Below are positions 6,012-8,483 of a DNA stretch of 8,483 nt, one piece after another. The notes under the pieces are model-generated. The model had not been told where the DNA came from and searched no databases. It saw only the letters and a list, made by a program, of their open reading frames with translations. Every line of letters begins with the position of its first letter. Positions within the stretch are counted from its first letter, which is position 1. Origin of the DNA: an uncultured Deinococcales bacterium (GTDB lineage Bacteria > Deinococcota > Deinococci > Deinococcales > Trueperaceae). The translations under genes were made by a program, and so were the position numbers. The DNA lies in assembly GCA_937934635.1 (NCBI GenBank), contig CALGZD010000169.1, forward strand, positions 1 to 8,483, in the 5' to 3' direction.

Positions 6012-7184
6012 TTATTGAGGAATGACTAGTTCAAACCCTGGGAAAATCAAATCAGCATCATCGATTAAGTAGTTGTTTGCGTCAAGAATTTTTAGATACT
6101 CATTGGCATCGCCATATTGATTTTGAGCGATAGAGGAGAGTGTATCTCCGTCAACTACAGTATAAGTTGAACCACCAATTTGCTGAGCAACGAGCTGTTG
6201 ATTAGCGCGTAAGGCTTCAAGAGCATTGTCATATTGACTTTGTTCTTCAGCACTTAGGGTCTCGCCAGCAGAAAGACGAGCAGAGAGGGTTCTGTATAGA
6301 TTTAAGCTTTCTGCTGCGCCGCTTTGGCTGTCTTCTACGCTAGGGTTTTCGCTAGCTGGTGTTTCACTTGAATCACTTGAGTCATCAACGTCAGTCATGC
6401 TCATAGCTTTAAGTTTTTCGAGAGCGGCATTTCGTTGGGCTCGAGCTCTATCACCAAGTCTAACAGCACGTTCTAGTGATGCTGCGCTAGCTGCTTGCTG
6501 TTCGCCGAAGCTATCTCTAAGCGAAGCAATTCTTCCGATAGCAGCATCTCGCTCACCTTCGGCAATTCTTAGTTGACTTGCAGCGTCACCGCTTTCGGCA
6601 GCTTGCATCGTTGCTTCAGATACTTGCTTTTTGAGGTTAAGAATTTCTCTTACTCTATCTTGACGTTGCAGTTTTAGGCTAGTTAGCTCTGCAGTTGCAT
6701 CTTCAGCTTCTGTTTCAAGAGCAGCAGCACTTTCTTGTAGGCTAGAAAGCTGAGCTTGAATACGCGCCTTAGAAGCTAGCTCTCTATCGATACGTGCTTC
6801 AAGGTCTGCGTTATTTGTTTGTAGAGTAGTCATCTGTTGCTTAAGACGGTCATAAGCTGATTGGGTTCTTGTCAGTTGTGCGGTTGCGTCAGCCGATGCT
6901 GAAGCGTCAGCCGTACCTGCTGTTGCTGACATAGCAGCACCCTCTAATTCACCGACTTGTGCTCTTAATCTATCTCTTGATGCTTCCATGCGGTCTAAGC
7001 GACCTTGTAAATTCGCATTTTGAGCTTGCAGTTGCTGAATAAGCACCTCAGCACTCTCGGAACTCATGGTATTATCTTGAGCTGTTGCAGGAGAGAAAGT
7101 TAGAGCAAGGAAAAGACATAGGAAAAGACAAGTGAATCTTAGGACTAAACGCCATGCATTAGGCCATGCATTATGTTGTGACAT
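6012..7184 (-). CDS. Exported coiled-coil protein with C-terminal LysM domain (short paralogue)
   Basis: The 390-residue product starts at an ATG preceded by a full AAGGAGGT. A signal peptide is clear: Arg-containing n-region, hydrophobic stretch about 13-30, and an ATA-QD cleavage site after residue 35. Residues about 45-265 are Ala/Gln/Glu/Arg-rich with heptad periodicity, predicting coiled coil. A Ser/Glu-rich acidic linker (about 270-295) and a helical segment lead to one LysM module at 341-390 (YTVVDGDTLSSIAQ, YG, DLIFPGFxLxIPQ). My hand alignment of the last 50 residues with the long paralogue gives 26 identities. Peptidoglycan binding by LysM is established; the role as a periplasmic wall-bound spacer is inference. 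It is monocistronic, with its own extended -10 promoter and strong terminator. No catalytic domain is visible. Confidence 0.94.
   Translation of the reverse strand: MSQHNAWPNAWRLVLRFTCLFLCLFLALTFSPATAQDNTMSSESAEVLIQQLQAQNANLQGRLDRMEASRDRLRAQVGELEGAAMSATAGTADASASADATAQLTRTQSAYDRLKQQMTTLQTNNADLEARIDRELASKARIQAQLSSLQESAAALETEAEDATAELTSLKLQRQDRVREILNLKKQVSEATMQAAESGDAASQLRIAEGERDAAIGRIASLRDSFGEQQAASAASLERAVRLGDRARAQRNAALEKLKAMSMTDVDDSSDSSETPASENPSVEDSQSGAAESLNLYRTLSARLSAGETLSAEEQSQYDNALEALRANQQLVAQQIGGSTYTVVDGDTLSSIAQNQYGDANEYLKILDANNYLIDDADLIFPGFELVIPQ
7151..7174 (-). repeat. 12-bp tandem duplication at the start of the short LysM gene
   Basis: GCCATGCATTA occurs at 7151-7161 and again at 7163-7173, a 12-bp period. 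On the coding strand it produces NAWPNAW at residues 5-11, just before the signal-peptide core. It is an in-frame duplication in the same relative place as the 18-bp repeats of the paralogue. Confidence 0.75.
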
Positions 7185-7190
7185 TCAAAA

Positions 7191-7198
7191 ACCTCCTT
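7191..7198 (-). promoter_or_regulatory. Strong Shine-Dalgarno of the short LysM gene
   Basis: AAGGAGGT on the minus strand ends 6 nt before the ATG at 7184. This is a near-ideal ribosome binding site and fixes the start. It shows that this organism uses canonical Shine-Dalgarno initiation for some genes. Confidence 0.92.
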
Positions 7199-7211
7199 CA
7201 AAGGATGAGAA

Positions 7212-7220
7212 AGTATAACA
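7212..7220 (-). promoter_or_regulatory. Extended -10 promoter of the short LysM gene
   Basis: TGTTATACT on the minus strand combines the TG extension with TATACT (5 of 6 to consensus). Transcription would start near 7205, giving a leader of about 20 nt that just contains the Shine-Dalgarno. No good -35 is seen at 16-18 bp, which extended -10 promoters can do without. Overlapping palindromes ATTTGCAAAT (7270-7279) and CAAATATTTG (7275-7284) lie further upstream. Confidence 0.55.
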
Positions 7221-7318
7221 TTAAATTTTCCTATGAAGGTAATGTCCTAATTCATAGCTCGAGCCAATTATTTGCAAATATTTGTGGAGAGAAATATCTT
7301 CTCAGCCAAGGCAGCAAG

Positions 7319-7338
7319 ACCTGTTTTTTCAGGTTCTT
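7319..7338 (-). terminator. Hairpin directly after the GGDEF-like gene, weak terminator candidate
   Basis: On the minus strand ACCTG and CAGGT pair across a loop of six A, and AAG/CTT can extend the stem past one bulged base. The structure overlaps the stop codon. No T-run follows, so it is not a canonical intrinsic terminator and read-through towards the short LysM gene is possible. Confidence 0.22.
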
Positions 7339-8279
7339 TAGATTCTATTCTTTTTAAGTTTGCTTTCAGTTAGTACTAAGAGCTCACTAGCGGTTTTACC
7401 TTCTACAGGATAAAAACTTGAAACCATCTTTGTTTTTAAGTTAATGGCTTTCCACCCATAGTCAAAAGGTAAATTTAGCATAGCCTTAACGCGTTTTACA
7501 TAGCCTTTTAACTGTGCTTTGTGAGCCATTTTCCTAACGACTAAAGCAAAGCAGTCTTCGTCAATTCTTGCTACTAAATCATCTCTTTGGGCAGCTTGTC
7601 TTAACCTATCAGAAATGATGTTAAGCGCGGTGTTACCAGCATTATAGCCGTGCTTAAGATTGATTTTTTCTAGCCCATTTATGTCAATGAGCATTAAAGC
7701 AAAGCGTTCTTGATGGTTTGGTGATGTTGCAATGATGTCATCGAGTTTCTCTATAAAACTTTCTTTATTGAGCAGGAGTGTTAAATCATCATGGGTGTTA
7801 GCAAAGTGTTTGAGTTGTTCTTGCCAGCGCAATCCTGTTTTGAGTATGCGCGTGTAGCTTGCTAAAGATATTGACACGAGTGTGAAAAAGACTTGCGTAC
7901 CAACAAAGCTATCAGACATTTCTTGTAACAATGGTCTATTAACTGAGATGCTTGCAATGTTTGACGCTAGAATATATCCAACACAGCAAAGCAAAAGCAA
8001 AATTATACTCAGACGTAGACTATAAAAATAGCTAATAGCTATGATTCCGATTGCACCGATGATTAGTAAAGGTATCGGTCCTTGTACTAAAAGCATAATT
8101 TGTAAACAAACTGCAATTGTTAATACAGCAGTGAGTATATATGTAAAGTTTGCAGATTTTAAGAAATTTGTTTGACTATCAACAGCATCAAGATGGTTAT
8201 TTAAAACAACCTCTTGAGTATCTAGCATTTTTGTATCTAACATTAGGCCCCCACTAACGAAATCTTTGAGTAATGCCAC
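7338..8279 (-). CDS. Membrane protein with degenerate GGDEF domain
   Basis: The 313-residue form starts at GTG 8279; ATG 8243 (Met13) is an alternative with a G-rich AGTGGGGG upstream. Four hydrophobic segments at about 46-66, 68-86, 89-110 and 126-143 predict an integral membrane sensor. Residues 160-313 match a diguanylate cyclase fold: HDDLTLLLNKESF (163-175), LIDINGLEKIN (197-207, keeping the first metal Asp199) and DLVARI before the active-site loop. The GGDEF position reads DEDCF (240-244), losing both glycines and the Glu, and the inhibitory RxxD site has Gln at its Arg position. Cyclic-di-GMP synthesis is therefore unlikely. A nucleotide-binding, dimerisation or scaffold role is inferred from other degenerate GGDEF proteins. 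The frame is intact, so it is not an obvious pseudogene. Confidence 0.85.
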   Translation of the reverse strand: MALLKDFVSGGLMLDTKMLDTQEVVLNNHLDAVDSQTNFLKSANFTYILTAVLTIAVCLQIMLLVQGPIPLLIIGAIGIIAISYFYSLRLSIILLLLCCVGYILASNIASISVNRPLLQEMSDSFVGTQVFFTLVSISLASYTRILKTGLRWQEQLKHFANTHDDLTLLLNKESFIEKLDDIIATSPNHQERFALMLIDINGLEKINLKHGYNAGNTALNIISDRLRQAAQRDDLVARIDEDCFALVVRKMAHKAQLKGYVKRVKAMLNLPFDYGWKAINLKTKMVSSFYPVEGKTASELLVLTESKLKKNRI

Positions 8280-8282
8280 AAA

Positions 8283-8309
8283 TTAAGATGTATAGAAAAC
8301 TTGTGACAT
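8283..8309 (-). other. Possible 8-codon leader ORF before the GGDEF-like gene
   Basis: ATG at 8309 opens MSQVFYTS and stops with TAA 3 nt before the GTG at 8279, a spacing compatible with translational coupling. Upstream, AAGGAG is separated from the ATG by a perfect hairpin (8311-8325). It is very short and could easily be chance. Confidence 0.2.
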
Positions 8310-8310
8310 T

Positions 8311-8325
8311 ACGCTGAAACAGCGT
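8311..8325. other. Perfect small hairpin in the GGDEF-like gene leader
   Basis: ACGCTG (8311-8316) and CAGCGT (8320-8325) pair exactly around AAA. On the plus strand a run of six T follows after five bases (8331-8336), but no plus-strand gene ends here. On the minus strand the hairpin sits between AAGGAG and the ATG at 8309. Confidence 0.5.
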
Positions 8326-8416
8326 GCTCCTTTTTTCTCAGTAATTTTGTGATTTGCTTAGAATAATTTGTCTAGATGACGAAACAGAAGATTAAAGAAA
8401 GTGACGAATACAAAAG

Positions 8417-8483
8417 TTACTGAGTTTTAGTTTTTTGAACAAAGCCGATATCAATCAACTTGTTTTTGCTAGCATAGACAATG
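8417..8483 (-). CDS. Possible C-terminal end of an unknown minus-strand gene
   Basis: From the right edge one minus-strand frame stays open for 21 codons (8482-8420) and ends at TAA 8419-8417. The tail is Lys-rich and ends KTKTQ. The other two frames each hit a stop within this stretch. Twenty-one codons are too few to establish coding or identity. If real, the gene lies upstream of the GGDEF-like gene on the same strand with a gap of about 137 bp. Confidence 0.3.
   Translation of the reverse strand, partial: IVYASKNKLIDIGFVQKTKTQ

Noticed and set aside
7089..7146. Possible lipoprotein signal in the short LysM protein because of Cys19 and Cys23
   Set aside because: The cysteines lie inside the hydrophobic core without a lipobox, and an ATA-QD signal peptidase I site follows.
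7166..7357. Plus-strand 63-codon frame overlapping the start of the short LysM gene
   Set aside because: It overlaps a strong minus-strand start, promoter and Shine-Dalgarno, and its product resembles no protein.
8311..8336. Hairpin plus six T considered as a plus-strand terminator
   Set aside because: No plus-strand gene ends nearby, and five bases separate the stem from the T-run. It is kept only as a structural element.

Overview
The window is AT-rich bacterial DNA. Its best taxonomic clue is the ABC-F ATPase, whose sequence resembles Deinococcota (Deinococcus/Trueperaceae-type) homologues from memory. An unusually low-GC member of that phylum is my best guess; no database search was possible. 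Two genes, the ABC-F gene and the GH13 gene, start without a visible Shine-Dalgarno but have a TANNNT hexamer 6-8 nt before the ATG. This fits the leaderless initiation known to be common in Deinococcus. The two LysM genes have clear Shine-Dalgarno sequences, so both modes seem to coexist.

Layout, left to right. (1) 1-1501, minus: the N-terminal 500 codons of a large GH13 (alpha-amylase family) protein that runs off the left edge. It has a roughly 335-residue N-terminal module before the barrel. (2) 1502-1647: a divergent control region with phased 10-bp direct repeats. (3) 1648-3552, plus: a complete two-cassette ABC-F ATPase with a Uup-like C-terminal coiled coil. (4) 3553-3716: a convergent intergenic region with a bidirectional terminator and a separate 84-nt nested inverted-repeat structure. 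(5) 3717-5393, minus: an exported coiled-coil protein with a C-terminal LysM, whose first residues are encoded by an 18-bp tandem repeat. (6) 5394-6011: a 600-bp non-coding stretch holding several inverted repeats, a REP/MITE-like palindromic element and a strong terminator. (7) 6012-7184, minus: a second, shorter exported coiled-coil LysM protein, evidently a paralogue of the first. (8) 7338-8279, minus: a membrane protein with a degenerate, probably catalytically dead GGDEF domain. (9) 8280-8483: a leader region and possibly the last 21 codons of another minus-strand gene.

Functionally, the two LysM proteins look like periplasmic, peptidoglycan-bound rods or spacers, transcribed separately from their own promoters. 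The GH13 and ABC-F genes are divergent and may share control through the repeats between them. The degenerate GGDEF protein could be a membrane signalling or scaffold component but has no demonstrable link to its neighbours. No tRNA, rRNA, CRISPR array, transposase or phage gene was seen. The most unusual features are the in-frame short tandem duplications in three separate genes, the palindromic elements in the intergenic DNA, and the tandem LysM/coiled-coil pair.
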